Assembly (NCBI GenBank): GCA_037954665.1
Contig: JBBMOL010000016.1
Coordinates: 2,914,001-2,978,000 of the forward strand
Direction: 5' to 3'
Origin: Laguncularia racemosa
Taxonomy: Eukaryota > Streptophyta > Magnoliopsida > Myrtales > Combretaceae
Length of the DNA stretch: 64,000 nt
The notes under the pieces were generated by a model. The model was not told where the DNA came from and did not search any database. It was given only the letters and a program-made list of their open reading frames with translations. A program made the position numbers and the translations under genes. This document shows, piece by piece, positions 45,985-60,801 of the stretch (positions are counted from its first letter, which is position 1; each line of letters opens with the position of its first letter).

Positions 45985-47582
45985 CTTAAGGTTAGAAATT
46001 CATGTTAGCATATCGTGTGTCATATCTGTATTTAAACAAATTTTTTGTCTAAAAATCTTAGCCTGTAGCATGCCTATTTATTAATCGTGTAGGAAAACCT
46101 AAACTCGTAACCTAACCCATATGTCTCGTGTCCATGTTAGACCCATTTGTCAATTAAAAAATTATAAATAAATTTGCAAAACACTTACATATTCAATGTG
46201 AAAAATAGTTTTAGTGAAATAAGTATCATGGATAACAATATTGAATTATATTGAATCATGGCTTGATTGGACATTATCACTAATGGTGATTTCCAAACTC
46301 ATCACATTCTCTATCAAATCTTTCAGGGAAACAATAAAAAAAAAATCTACAGATAAAAGAAATGATACTAATGAAAATATATAATACGACATTGAAAATT
46401 AAAAAATATATATATAGTTTAGTTTATTACCTTCTTCTTCATAGAGTCAATCCTTTGTACATAAAAGAATTTCTACAATTTTCGGCTTCAACTAGCTAAG
46501 ATGTTGATTAAAGATTTAAACTCTAGTACTAAATGCAGATTTGGAAACTACCATAGATATCGATATATTTAAAATATCACGTGCATTCTTGCAACTTAAA
46601 GATATCTAAATTAATTAGCTTTCCAATAACTCAATAGATCTAATTCAATAATTATATGAAACTCTTCATTCAAATTAGCTCTAGTTCATATTTGGTGGCA
46701 ACCTTAAGAATTTGCATACTTCAAAAGATTGAAATTCTTATATTAGATTTTAAAAAAAATAAGCATCATATGAAGTGAAATTAACTTTAAAAGTATAAAA
46801 ATAGTATACATAGTTATAAAATAAATAAATAAAGTTACCTACAAGTTGTCAACCCATTCACTAATATTTTAATCTAAACTTACTCCTCTCTTTTTTCACA
46901 TATTCCTCAAAGAGAAAGAATAATACTCTTTTAACTTTTATAAACTCATTTGAGTCAACACCATAAAGCCCCTTGAAACTTCACTCAACATAATAAGTTT
47001 ATATCATGGATATAATGTAATAGCAAAAGCTATGGATTTTGGGGAAGATTGCCAAGTGAATCAATTTTTTCCAGAAAAGTGAAACAATTTGAAAGAGAAT
47101 AAATGATAGAACAATATAAGATGAGTCAATAAGAGAATAAATAAAACCAAGAAAGAGCTTTTTACCTAAAAAGTGAAACAATCTAATTGCTTTTGCTTAT
47201 GTTATACTGCTATCAAGAGAAACTGAGAAAGTGATAAATGAAAGGAAACCCTAGACTCTATGATGAAATTATTAAACTAGAAAGTACACTTTGAGATGAA
47301 ATAAACAATTAAAAAAATATAGGCTTAATTATATCTAAAATATTATTAACATTAAACGGGTTCACGAATAAAAGTCAAAGACTTGTTCATAAGACCTATT
47401 TAATAAACGAGTTGGTAAATGAGTCTACATGCCAAAGATAAACCCGAACATGAATTTTAACGTATTATTTCTATACTTGATTCATTTATTATTTTCATCA
47501 ATTTTTATCAATCCGAACCCATTTATAATCGTATTGTATCGTGTTTAAATTCATGGATCAAGTCTTAAATTACCAACCCTAT
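45985..47582. mobile_element. probable hAT-like non-autonomous element
   Basis: The left end (aaggttagaaattcatgtta, then 'gcatatcgtgtgtcatatct') and the right end read on the other strand (AGGGTTGGTAATTTAAGACT, then 'tgatccatgaatttaaacac') resemble the two ends of plant hAT elements, which have termini of the form GGGTTGGCAATTCGTG... with CGTGT-rich subterminal parts. Subterminal phrases such as 'aacctaacccatatgtctcg' and 'taaacgggttcacgaataaa' support this. The interior of about 1.4 kb has no convincing frame. Ends are approximate. Confidence 0.45.
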
Positions 47583-48029
47583 CTTCTTTATAAACAACTA
47601 CCTCTTTTAATTATAAGGAAAAATATTAGTAAGCACCCCTAACACTTGTTAAGTGACAAAATTTTTAAAAATAATATTAACAATTATTATGCACATTTCC
47701 AACATTAGTTAACGAATGTTAATGAGGCCCCCGATGTGCACTCATTGATGAATTATAAATAGGAATTTGTACATCTTTATGAACATGTTCTTGATGTGCA
47801 ATGAATAATAAATGATTTGAGAATAAGAAGTTTCCCTCTCAAATATGGTTAATAGTGTTATTAATGCACTCATTAACTATTAAAACTATTTTCTTTCATA
47901 ATGGATATGCCTCTTCTTTGTTTACGGCCTTCTCGAAATGTGGAACCAAAAGGACCCTTACTTATAGGAATAATATTATTATAGCAACACCATGAAACTT
48001 TATTTTAAAATATAAATATGATGGTTGTA

Positions 48030-48415
48030 AATGAACTAAGTTTTTTAAAGCTCAAGCTTAACTCATTAGAAAAAATTATTGAAATCGAGTTAAGCCAAGT
48101 TTTTACCTAACCTAAAAATTATAAACTTGAACTTCAATTTGTTAAGAAATCTGAAACTTGAGCTTAACCTATTTAAATAAATAAGCTCAAGCTTGTTTTA
48201 TCAAAATGTGCCTAAACTCGAGTTCATTTAGATAAAAGAGTTTAAATGAGTCTCAATTTGAGCTCAAGATTGCTTAGATAAATAAGCTTAAACGAGCCTT
48301 AGCTTGAGCTTAAGCTCATTTATATAAATGACTCTAAATGAGCTTGAGCTTGAACTCAAGAAAAATTAAATAAATAAGGTAAAAATGAGCTTAAGCTCCA
48401 ACTCAAATTAAAGCA
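48030..48415. repeat. degenerate AGCTTGAGCT-rich repeat, left part
   Basis: The phrase gagcttgagctcaagctcatttA-ataaa recurs in degenerate form roughly every 40-50 bases (for example around 48185, 48245, 48300 and 48345). This self-complementary AGCTTGAGCT/AGCTCAAGCT content is typical of subterminal regions of some plant DNA transposons. A similar stretch occurs at 50260-50470. Confidence 0.6.
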
Positions 48416-48779
48416 TGTAATTACTTTAAAATTTCAAAAACTACCTTGTATATTTTTTATTCACACTAATTCAACATTATATGATTTCAAGTGCAAATTC
48501 ATGAGATAATAATAGTGGATTGCATCTATATAAAATCACACAATATACAAGCACAATATATATCAAAGTTTATGACTCCTTAATATAAAAGCAACAAGAA
48601 AACATTAGGTCCAAAACATGGATTGATAATCACTTCAAAAATGTTTTTTTTTTTTAATTTTAATAATTTTTTTCTTTAGCCCATAGTGTTTTTTTTTTTC
48701 TCATTCTTATACCATAGGCTTTGTTTTTCTCATTCTTATGTAGTTATATTCCTATTGTTATATTCTTAATACTTTTTTA

Positions 48780-50215
48780 ACTACACTTGGTAAGTATTGA
48801 AAAAGACTTATAATTAACTAATTTTTATCTAATTTGGTCTATTTTATAAGTATATTTGATTAAATATTACACTAATTTTGCTCATATTATGATTTTAGGT
48901 CTTTAAAGCAATTTTAGATTAAAGAAAATAAATTACACAAGTTTTACACGATTTGGAGCTCATATAAACAAGTTATGCAATTTTGAAAAGTACATTGTCA
49001 AATACATGATTATGTACATGACTATGTTGATGTAATTTATAAGAAAAGTTTCAACATGGTCACCAACATGACCATATCAATGCCTATGTATCAGTAGAAA
49101 AGAAATTTATTAATAAATTAGGATACATGACCATGCAAGAAGCTATGTTGAGTTTGTGTCACATGCAATTTCCACTTTCCTATTCTATCATGGTTGTTGA
49201 AAATTACTTTTTTAATTTACAAATAATATTGAAGATGTAATTTCTTGCTTGTTAAAGACAATTTTCCTATTTTATAAAGATTCAACTTTCAATTCCATGA
49301 AGATACAACTTTCCTTTTCAAGACGCATTTGATCATTATAAAAGGAGTGCAAAATCCAAGCAATATATATAGAGTTTTAGAATTAGCCATAGGGTAGTTA
49401 TAAATTTTCACTATTATTTCCATGTTATTGATATCTTTTTATGAATTATTTTTATATTTTTGCTTTCAATTTTAATATGATTTTAGTTTAATTTTCTTTT
49501 ATACTTGAGTATAATAAATCCTAAAATAAACATGTAATTGATTATTTTTATTTAATGAAATTATTGTTGTTCTTGTGATCTAATTATATGTACTTTATTA
49601 TTTTCAAATTAATATTTCCAACATATTAATTTGATATTTGATTTCATTCATAAAAATGAAGAGGTCTTATCTATAAATAGATCTAGTATAATTGAAAAGA
49701 GTTTTACGCAATCTTAAAGATAAGACGACATAAATAATCGGAATTAAGACCAAACCTAATAGTGGAATTCATAAATTGAATGTAATATGATTCTAAAGGT
49801 TTTAATTAGGAAGAGATTCCGATTAATCAACCTATAATTATGAATTAGTAAACTCGAGAAAGTTATCAGTTCAATTAAGAAATTCCTATGGTTTAAGAAT
49901 ACAATAATGAAATTAAATAATAATCAGTTAATTGCATTAGTAACTCTAGAATGATTCAATATTCAAGTACACATTCATAAATTGTTGTTTTCTTTAAATT
50001 ACATATTATTTTCTTACTTACTTCTCTCAATTTTGCAAATTAGATAATAAGATAATAGCTAATACTAGTACTTATAGTCTATGTGGAATCGACGTCGATA
50101 TTAATATCTAATATACTATAAAAATCAATAAGTGCACTTACTTAGAGGTCTCAGGATAATTAGATAGACCGATGTCAATACTATTCTTATTTTTATATTT
50201 TTAATATAATATGAT
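48780..50215 (+). mobile_element. possible solo LTR of a gypsy-type retrotransposon
   Basis: The stretch has the usual order of features in large plant gypsy LTRs. Early on come 'ttttaggtctttaaagcaat' and 'aaataaattacacaag'. Later comes 'ctatgtggaatcgacgtcga', resembling the widespread 'ctctgtgggatcgaccccg' phrase near LTR 3' ends. Then come 'aataagtgcacttac' and a short tail. No partner LTR or internal domain was found. It sits between the two AGCTTGAGCT-rich parts. Confidence 0.4.
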
Positions 50216-50259
50216 TTGTAATAATAATATATCAACTTGCAAGCATACCATCAGGCCTA

Positions 50260-50470
50260 CTTATGAATTGAGTTGTTAATAATATAAACAAGTTTACTTT
50301 GAAACCTGCTCACAAACCTAAACAACAACTCAAACTCAACTCATTTAAATAAACAAGTTTTATTCTTCAGCTCTTTTATAAATCAAGCTTGAGCTATGCC
50401 AAAATGAGCTAAAATTAAGCTAAGCTCAAGTAGCTTAACAGACATGAGTAGCTTAACTCAATTACAATTT
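50260..50470. repeat. degenerate AGCTTGAGCT-rich repeat, right part
   Basis: It contains 'actcaaactcaactcattta', 'aataaacaag', 'aatcaagcttgagctatgcc' and 'aagctaagctcaagtagctt', the same motif family as 48030-48415. This fits two halves of one element separated by a later LTR insertion. Confidence 0.5.
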
Positions 50471-53050
50471 TAATAAATATTATATTTACAATTTTTAGTT
50501 TTAAACATATGTGCAAAGTGAGATAGAAAAGGAAATCAAATCAAAATAACTATAGAATAGCAAAGTAGGATAAATATAAGAATTAAATGACAAAGGAAAT
50601 ACAAGGAAAGTCAGTCCATACAAACACTATAATAAAACCTATAATCTTCTCATAAACTCACTCAAGTAAGAGATAATTTGTCATGAATAAAAAGAGGAGA
50701 ATCACTTTAGGCTATGCCAATTGAATATTAGTATGCCTAAAATCAAACTCTTAAATTTCCGTTTTTATGAATTTGATTTGCTAAGTTATAACGTGGAGTA
50801 ATTTTGATCCAAACAATAAACTGAAATAGGATTTTTCTCGCATTCAATCAATAAGCGATTTTAATATAAATAAAACCCTCAAAGTGTACAAACCTTAAAC
50901 CATTAAAACTATTCATATTGAATCCAATTTTGTGAAGTTAAATATATTCCTAGAGAAATCATTCTCTTTTAGGGAACTCTGATCAGCTGGAGTGTACATT
51001 CTCCATTGAGTTCACAGTGTTCATATGATCGAAATGCAATGGAGGTGTATCCAAGCAATTCCAATATTTCATAGATAGAGTTGTTATATCACTTGTACGT
51101 AGATGGAAAATCTTAACACCTCAATAAAAAACTAATAGGGATCATTGGCAGGTTGTGGCTTCCCCATGTTAAAGGCTTGAAAATTGTAAGATTTCCGGTT
51201 AATTGTATAAATCAAGTGGATTGTCGGCATCTAATCAAATCAAAACGTGATGGATATACCCAAGTTTGTGAAAGGCAAGGGTAAAAGAAAAGGGCAAAAT
51301 CTGGAGCATTCAAATCAAAAAATATGGTAAACAAATTATAGTAAAATATGCAGGGTCGTTTTGATCAGTAGTGACCAGTTGGATAACGTAATCTGGCAGT
51401 GAAAACATAAGATTTCTTTCACTCAATCATGAAACTACTTGTACGGGTTGTCTGGGCAAAAGATTTGGGAATTCAACAGTTCATTAATTTAACGATTAGC
51501 TTTATTCCTGTTGGAAGGAAACGGGTTGTACTGTTGCTAACAGGCAGTCGTGCTTGTGTCCTTGACATTTATCCAAGTTCGATGTAAGTAGAATAAACCC
51601 TAGACCAAGTTGCTTGGTTTGCTTACGCATGAAGCAGCATAAATTTTGGCTTTATTAATAATTTATGTTTCTGTTTAGGAAAGTAGCCGGGTCAAATTTG
51701 AATTTCGGAAAAAATAAATAAATAAAGATGACACTCATAAGGGATGATCTTGTTTAGTGTTATATCTCACAATGAAGAATCATATTCGTTTCTTGTCGAT
51801 TAATTTTCTAGTGGTAAAATTTCCTGTTGTGTAGAATTACATTCACATATTAATATTTGAGGCCAAAAAAAAAATTGTTAACAAGTGCTTTAACACTTTT
51901 AATAGCAAAAATATATATATAAATATATTTTTCTATATTTTCTTTTTCAGAAAGTATGTAATAAGTATTAAAAATTGAAAGAAATTCAATCAAGATTATG
52001 TACAATTAATTATTCTTTAGTTCATTTTTTTTTTTAGGAGAAAGAGGATTGATTTGTTAATTTGGCTTGTTATACCAAAACTTTCTTCCTCTTAAATAAT
52101 ATAAATGTTGTTTTTCTTAAAAATAAAATGTACCATGAATCGGATTGGTTTGCTGTGAGTTGATGCATTGAGTTATAGAGGCTAAACAGCAAAAATCATC
52201 AGATTCAACAGAATTCATAACCAAGGATTTTGTTCTGTTCTGTTGATGAAATCAAGGCTATGGAATGGATTACAGTAAAACCAAGAATATATGCGACGGG
52301 GGAAATATTTTATGCCCTAATATGAAAATAATTAAAAAGCATAATATTAAAATTATTACTTGAAATTTATATTTATCTTTTTAATTAATTTTATATCTAA
52401 AGTATGAAATTTTTAAATATTTTTCAATAAAAATAAATTTAATTATATACTTTAAGTTTAAAGCTATAAAATATTAATAATTATTAAACTTCTATTTATT
52501 AAATTTATTATTTTTAAACTCTTTAAAATGATATACATAAAAAAAAAATCATTGGTCATAAAGTTTATATATTTATATATATATATATATAAGATAGTTT
52601 GATCAGTAAAAATTTCATATCACACCTAAGGAATCTAAACTTTAAACTCTGATAAATTTGAAAAACGTGTGAACTCAAAATTCAGAACACTCCCACATCG
52701 TTCCAATGAAAGGACTAAAGATGTTGACATGTGGAGAGAGAGAAGGGGAAGGAATCTGGCTAGTCGCGATGGGACCAATGAGAGGACAGGTTTTGCTTCC
52801 TAAACCACCAACAGGTATCGTGCAACAGGACGAGCGTCTTTCTCATCCATATCCTTTCAGCACCATCTCTTCCTTTCTAACTTCTATAAATTGTGGTGAC
52901 CTAAATTGCAGAGTGACCGGTTGATGGAGAAAGCGAGGGTTTTTTCTTTTTTTTCTTTTTTTAAATTTTGAAAGGCTGTAGAACTTAAGCATCCATCCAC
53001 ATCACTGTCCTATTTAAATAGCCCATTAAACAGAGCTGTTGTGTTTGTCT
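50471..53050. other. intergenic, nothing recognised
   Basis: No exon was identified. The frame at 52706-52924 lies in a GC-richer patch but its peptide resembles nothing I know. TA-rich runs occur near 51910 and 52574. Confidence 0.4.
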
Positions 53051-53057
53051 TTCACCT

Positions 53058-53096
53058 ATATATATATAAATATACATATACGTGTGTGTGTGTGCG
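53058..53096. repeat. compound AT / GT microsatellite
   Basis: A TA run is followed by CGTGTGTGTGTGTGCGC, a compound simple repeat likely to vary in length. Confidence 0.8.
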
Positions 53097-53099
53097 CAT

Positions 53100-56000
53100 C
53101 TCTCTCTCCACACTATTTGTTTTGTGAACCTCTCTCTATATTTTAATGTTTTTATTTTTATAAGGAAGTTCACAAGGCGACATGATATATAAGAACTTGA
53201 TCGTCATGGGGTCTACGTGTATCTTCATGGACAAGTGATGGATGATTTGTCATTTTCCTTTGCCTTACTAATAACCTCATTTTCCAAAGTTAGTGAACTG
53301 ATAACGATTTCACGGTTAAAGGAATGAAAACTTGGGAATCGACAATGATTTCAGGGTTAAAGGAACGAGGTCCAAGATTCTGTAACATTTACCTAGTTAG
53401 GAAACCTAGGTAAAAGATCAATGTAGAGAGACTATAGGAGGTTTTTCTTTTCTAATAGTTTGGAGGAAAAGAGCTAGTAGTATGAATGGCTCCCATTATA
53501 TATCATTCAAGTTCCACACCCATGACTGAATACGTGGTTTAGGCATAACAATTACCCTTTAGGAAAGATAAACGTTTTTCCATCTCCAAAGAGTATAGTA
53601 ATCTATGTCCTTACCGATCTAATACTAGCATGTGCTTAGGATTTCAAGGGTCCTTTTTACATAATTTTTGAATTATGATTTACCGATATATAATATTAAA
53701 TAGATAAAAAATACCCATTTTATAAAATTGGATACCTAATAAATTTTTTAAAGGTTAGACATATTTATACTTTCTTGAATTCAATAAAAAAAAGTTTTAA
53801 TATATAGAATATATTTTTTCAACCTTAAAGTACATGAAATTTCACTTCTTAACTCCCATTTCTTAATCATTATCTTTGCCATAATTATAGTGAGATTAAA
53901 ATTAAAGAAAAAAAAAGACAATTTATCAAAACATCAAATTTAAAATCGAGACAAATCAAATACATATTAGATTAAAAAAAAAAAAAGACCCGAAAGCTTA
54001 ATGGAGGAGCCACACTGGGTGAGAAGCACTTTGGGAACTTGAATGTGATATGAGACAAGTACTTGGAGTTGCTTGTATCATCAAAAACTCCATGGACGAA
54101 TGAACTTTGAAGAGCTATGGATTCCTATGGAGCATCCAGAAATAAGAAGATTGATTAGACGAATTCTTCTTTCGTGGTATAGCATAGAAAAATAGTTTTA
54201 AATCGAAGGCGAGGTGGTCATTTCTCTGTCGTACTTCTGTGGAAGCACCTAAAACTTTCTTTTTTCTCTGCAAAAACCTAATCATAGCTAAAGCCAAATA
54301 AAAAATAAAATAAATTAAAACAGCAAACTTCCTCTCTCTCCCGCATGGGCGTTGAAGATTCCCCTACCCCTACCGCCATTATGCTTTTTCCGTGAAATTT
54401 TAAGGTAAGGATAGTCCTAATTCTTTAGGCTATTAGATAAAATAAAGGTTTTAATTCACTTTGTGAGGGCTTCCGATTAAGGGATCACGAGGTGTGTCAA
54501 CTGGGTATCATAGTGATTGGTGTTTGGGGTTCCTTATTTTTTATTATGTCTTTTTGTTAAAATGAGTGCCTTAAACCCTAAGCCTTATTTAGAGTTCGCA
54601 TAGAAAATTAGATTTAAATCATCTTATAGGCCTTTTGTTACAAATTAGTAGCTGAAGCAAGCTAATTAGCTTTTGATCATAATTTTTTGTTGTTGTCATT
54701 GTAATTTATCAAGTTATCGTTTCATTCTATACATTTGTGGAGATTTTCAAGATTATGGAGTTGTCAAAAAAATTTATTGATGAGTTACTTTTGAGGGAGA
54801 TTTGTGGTTGGTGTTGCTAAATTTTTGCGATTAGATGCTGTTTTGGAGTTGTAGGTTAGTTTATGTATAAGACATGTTTCAAGATAAGGTACTTAACCAA
54901 GCAAAACATAGGTCTAATCTTCAACATTCAAAAATGAAATTTGGTGTCATAAAGAACATGGAATTGTAGAATTGTAGTGTGGTTGTCTACTATGGAGACC
55001 AAGGAAGAAAGTGGGTGGTCAAACACTTTGCTCTTGGGAAGGTTCTTGTCAACATAGTCTTGAAGTGATTGACAAATTCGAGCGGTTTAGAGATTTTCAC
55101 TTAAGAAGTGATCTTTCGATATAAATAAGGTTTTAGTTGTTTTATGAATAATTAAAGGATTTTTTTATAGAATTCAATTTCTTACAAGTTGTGAGCCAAT
55201 TCTAGGTACACAATGTCTGTTATATACTAGATGTGGGTATAGGACAAGATAAAATAACCTAGCTAATAACTATTTGGCTTTTAATTTTTTTATTTTATAA
55301 AGTGATTGATAGTTTAGATGCCAAAGCCTTCATGTGTGAATAGGTAGGTCAATACGGCAAAACTATAGCACCAATGCCGGTCGAGAATCAAGATGAACCT
55401 ATTTGATGGGTTGCTATAGTGGTATAGGATACTTGGTGGACATCTGGTAGTACACTGAACTATGGATGATACATATAAGCAATGAACCTAGCATGAGACA
55501 ATTTTGACTCTTTGGTTCTTATGCACTTGAGATGTATGATCTGAATGACTCTTAAACTTATGTTTTAGCCTATGATATTGGGTATGATTATGTTTGCTAA
55601 CACCCACCTCAATAAAATAATTTAATGAGCCCATGAATATTGCTTCTAATTCTATATGCATTCATGTAATTGTTTAGGCATCCATGAAGTCTATTAGTCA
55701 TGAAATGGTGTGCTTCTATGAAAGGGGGTGACCACCATCGAAGGAAGAGGCATGGGTGGCAAGAAAGTAGCTGCTTTTGCTTTGACAACTTGAACAACCT
55801 ATAAAAGAGAGAAGAGTCAAGGCCTTTGTTTTACTGTGTTGATCCATTTATGGTGAGTCACAAGTGTATAAATCTATTTTGATTGGATTTTATAGAAGAA
55901 CCTAAATTGGAATATTCATTTCTGGAAGGAAAAAGCTCAAAGAGAAGACCAATGCTTGGTCATAAGGGCTATGAACATTCTCAAAGGAAGGAGTCCAAGG

Positions 56001-59000
56001 TTGAGATGAATCGATTAAAGAAGAAATTATCTTATATAGGTTATAGTTTCAAATTGTCAATTTTGATATTATACGCAAAAAAGTATTATTCATAATTTCT
56101 TTTAAGATAAAGCATAAATTACAAGGATTTAGATCACTTACCTCACAACAAATACATTAGAAATTGTTAAATCATTGTTTGGGACATTTCTCGCAATTAC
56201 TTCACCTTCCTTCTTTGATTTCACTTAATCAAACATCCAAAATAGATTATAAACAAATCTAACTCTACTATAACCTAAATATCTATTTAGAGATTATGGT
56301 TTTTTTTACAGATTTCCACAATTCTTACAAATCTTTTATTCACCATACTTAGAGTTCACTTTCCTTGATCTCCTTAAACAATTACAATAAAACCGAAATC
56401 CATTTGATCAAAAAGTAGACCAGATTCTTCTTAATTGGAAAGTAGATTATTTACCTTAAAAATGCATTAAACAAATTGCATGACAAGCACTAAAGAGGGA
56501 TAGAGAGACACTATTAGAGCACGCAAAGAGAGAGAGAGAGATTTTCTAACTCTCTAGGGTTTGTATAATTTATAAGGAAAGCATAGGGTGGAAATTTACT
56601 TTATACCACTGGCTTCATTTCATTTTTGAAGTATTTCCTATTTCATATTATAATTAAGGAAGTTTGATCCCGACGATAATTGTCTTAGAATTCAAAAAAC
56701 CCTCAGAGATCATAAGAGTTCGTTAGGAAAGTTCACATTAATTAGCATCACATTGTCGAAACCTATCAAATGATAGTTAATGAGTTAAGAGGACAAGAAT
56801 GAGTGAAAGACCCTCAAAACAAAAGCTCATGCATAGGTCAAAATACAGGTGAGTTCCACTACATAACACGAGTTTATTAGTTGGAAGCTCAATGCCATGG
56901 CCACGGTGTATCGTATGTATCTTATTCTGTGCCCCATTGGAATTGGGCTGGATCCATGTTCTTTTCTTTAAGCTGTTTGCTTCCCATTTTTAATAAATTA
57001 TTTTCCTTTAAAATTCAAATAATAGTAAATAATAATGTAGATGAATCTTCTTCTCCACATGCTCCAATGCTTTTGATATTCATATCAAATCATCAACTAA
57101 TAGCTTAGGCCGCTGATCCCCATGTGCTTTTGCTTCGTTGTCGTCTCACAATCTTTTCTAGTTTTTAGTTTCTTTCTCTTCATCGGATTATTTTTTAAAA
57201 GTATCCTGATCATGACAAACATCTTCAATAGGAAAATAATACATATTTCATAGAAAATAATAATATTCAGGCTCTAAATGATAAAGTTGATGGAAAAAAA
57301 AAATGTATCCACAATGTAAGCACATCATCTTTTAAGTGTCTAAACTATAAAATGATATCCCATTAAATGTTGATAGTTCTTTCATACTAGCTGAATGTGT
57401 AGGTGTCATGCATGCGTTAAAAAAAAAAAAATATGCCCATACAAGTCTAGTAATTTTCTTTCTATTTGCTTTATATCTAATATGTATTTTTATAATAAAA
57501 ATAAAGAAATCTTAATAAATCAATTTATTATAACAATTTTATTAGAGAAAAAAAAACTTTTAAATATGGACAACAATAGAAAAATATTATAATAAGACCC
57601 CAAATCAAGGAAGTACTTTCTTCAGTTTTTTATTATCCTATTGACAATTTTGTGTTTATCTCCTATCCTATTAATACCATGACTTGTCAATAATATATGA
57701 TTTTAGAGTATCTACTGAGAAAATCTTATCTTTTTGGAACAAAAAAAGTATCATTTTTTGGTTCGTCCTTGAGGAATTTAATATTTTTGATCGAGGAGAT
57801 ATGCAATGATGGTGATTTGTCAACCACTAAGTTTTACTTGCGTTTGTAATGAATTAAATAAAAAAAAAAATCCTCGTTTTCATATATTACTTTTCTCAAG
57901 AAAAAGGTGGCCCATTAAGCAAAATCCTCCGTCACCGTAGCACAATGCACAGAAAATGGCCTTTCATGAGTCTGTCATCTCAGTCCACTGTTAAACTGTT
58001 CTCACAGTGACCCGAAGAGACTAGAGGGCGATGTATGTCGGCTTTTTATCTTCTTGCGTGGCTCTGTCGTCGATAGTTATGTCTTCCTACTTGAAATTTC
58101 ATATATTGTGATTTAAATCTTTGGTTACAATGTGGGGACACTTAGTTCAAGAAATGATATTTTAATTAATTTCTATGATTTTAAGGATACTGAACATTAT
58201 AATTATGATATCTGGTATAATTTCACAAGATTTAAAAGGAAATTTATCATTGATTTTTTATTTTTCTATTGAGATTCAAGTAAATTCTTTATATTTTAAT
58301 CGAATGGTTTATGTTTTTTGTGCAATACAATTAAGTTTTTTGTACTTTAATTGAGTAATTTAAGCCCTTTATATGTTTTTAATTACATCTACCCTGTGCT
58401 GCTGCAATTGCATCCACCATGGCCAGCCTCTTCGCCGGATAAATAAAAAACATGGATTGTAAAGGCAACCCAAATTCGTAATGGTGTCGTAGTCCTTTTT
58501 GATTAATTAATTAATATATTTGGTTTTCTCAGCCATTAATCTGACTATAAAATAAAACTTATTATTTTAAGTAAATCATACAACTTATTAATAATGGGGG
58601 ATTCCATTGCCATTCAAGCGGCTGCAAAGGGTGGCAGCCCTACTATATCTTTTCCATTAAGCTTTTGTGGTTTTATAATTTTAAAATTATTTTAATTTTT
58701 CTTTTTGTTATCTAACAACTATTTGCTCGTTCTTAATATTTGGGAAATTAAATTTCAAGCCACTATACGCTGTGTGGATATGAAGGCACGGGACATTTAT
58801 CTCTATCCATAGACTCAATCAAATCTGAACATGATTTTGAGCTAGAGAATTTCATGCCTCAATTTTAATCGATTTTTGCATTTTAAGACCTTATCTTTCA
58901 ATCTACTAAATGCATTATTCAATTGCAACTTTAGTTGGCACCATAAGTACAAACGTACCACATTGTTTTAGTAAATGGGTTTTGGACACGTGGTTATGCT

Positions 59001-60200
59001 TATCATAACATTATTAGTACTTGATATGTTAGCTTGCCAAGCAGAAGCTACATGGGAATTCTTTGGTGGACTAGAACTCCATTGCTCCAATTTTCAATGG
59101 TACTAATACATCACATCAATAGATTAATAATAAATAAATAATAATAAAATTTTAATAATAAAAATATGAATTATAGTTTTTACTATCACTATCACTAATA
59201 CATTTTCAAATATGTGATGTATCAGTATCCATTAATCTTTTTTTTGTACATTGGGGCTGCTGTGGGGGTAATGGAGCTGTAGTCCAATTGGACAAGTTAC
59301 TTTGAAGTAGTGGAAAAATGTCGCATCGTAGTTGGCTGCCATGTCTCCACAAAGACAAGAAAAAGAAAGAAAGGAGTAGGCTGCTATACAACGTGAGGGG
59401 AACATTTTTAGCCAAAACATGTTTTGTAAGTGTGAGCGTGAGTTAATTATTGATGCCCGATGGCACACGTAGTAGGCATGTGGTTTGTATGGCTATTGCA
59501 TACAAAAATGTAAGCGGGGTCTAACAGGATACTGCTATGAACTAAGTGAAGTCTAACTGATTTGATTGAAAAAAGAGAGACTTAGAACTAAGCATAACCT
59601 TCTCCGCAACTTTCCACCAAATCTTCCCTTTTGATCCAATTCACTGCATACCACAATGCTCTTAAGAGATAATAGTTTAGCATTTTCAGTTTTTGTATTG
59701 TAATAGATTAGTAAATGTTTAAACCTAGTTCAAGCTTATAAATAGTAGGTATTGCTCCATATCCGTTATGCGGTTGTATCTTTCTTTTAATTAAATGAAA
59801 TGTATCGAATTAATAAAAAAAAAGAAAAGAAATTCTAATTACTTGTGACTTTTGTTGACAAAAATTGGATGGAAGGTATAGGTCGCAATCATGATTATGT
59901 CAACTAAAGATAGGATTAAAAGAAAAAAAATCCATTTCTTTTGAATTTTTTTTTCCTCATTTTCTATACTTAACTACCATCACTTACCATTAAAAACAAA
60001 TCTGTAGCCTCTTGATTACTACAACGATAATGTTTTACAATTGCAAATTTTCAATTATAACAAATGCCAAAAAGAAATCGAGAAACCTCTTTTGCCATAC
60101 GAGGACACCAATTTGAAGAACTCAAGGCCAGATACTGAAAGTTGCAGCATCTCCTACACACCATTTATGATTGAAAGCTACTAGTTATAACAACTGTACT
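53100..60200. other. long intergenic stretch without recognised genes
   Basis: Several GC-richer patches (around 54000-54370, 57950-58080 and 59230-59540) were read in all frames without finding a known family. Around 59690-59800 'cttataaatagtaggtattg' and 'ttaattaaatgaaatgtatc' resemble the promoter and end region of a copia-type LTR, but no borders or partner were found. Microsatellite (GA)n lies at about 56526-56541. Confidence 0.4.
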
Positions 60201-60224
60201 TCCTTATATCTGTACAACCAATGG

Positions 60225-60801
60225 CTAACAAAAATTGCAGCATGTACTTATAGATGAGAATATATCACTTAATCCACAGAAAAAGACATACCTGAAATAT
60301 TTCTTGAAAAAAACAGATTTTGATGAGATACAAAAACACAGTGCAATTACATTACAAGAGAAACAGATGAGATGCAAATTATAATAAAACGATCTGAATA
60401 TATCGTTATTCTTATAGTTCATAACCACTGGTTTTTCTATCTTTATGTTAATTATCACAGTTACTTCAGTTTCTGATAACACTGCAAACGTTTCAAACAG
60501 AACAATTTCCGAAAAGAAAGAAGGAAAGAAACACAATAGGCAAGGTCCAAAGCCCATTATGTTGACCAGAGCACAATTCATTTACCAATATACATAGGAG
60601 CAAGCCAGCAGCTATCTCTGTGTGCCTTGCTGTATTGATCCACTCAAGCGAAAGCAGCACAACCCGTTTTCCGTTTCTCCATGAGTTTAAGTATAATTGA
60701 TGTCAAAATGAATCGGCCATACATATAATGATGATGTTTAATGTTACCAGAAACCAAAAGAATATGATTCTCTTGCCCATCTGGATTCCATATCCACAAG
60801 A
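60225..60801 (-). other. probable 3' UTR of the cyclophilin gene
   Basis: It lies immediately downstream, in the minus sense, of the cyclophilin stop codon at 60802-60804. Base composition is less AT-extreme than the surrounding spacer, as expected for transcribed sequence. The polyadenylation point cannot be fixed by eye. Confidence 0.35.

Noticed and set aside
52706..52924. Possible coding exon in a GC-richer patch
   Set aside because: No recognisable protein motif, and splice-consistent neighbours were not found.
60225..60581. 118-codon minus-strand frame
   Set aside because: It lies in the likely 3' UTR of the cyclophilin gene. The peptide is Cys/Phe-rich without motif.
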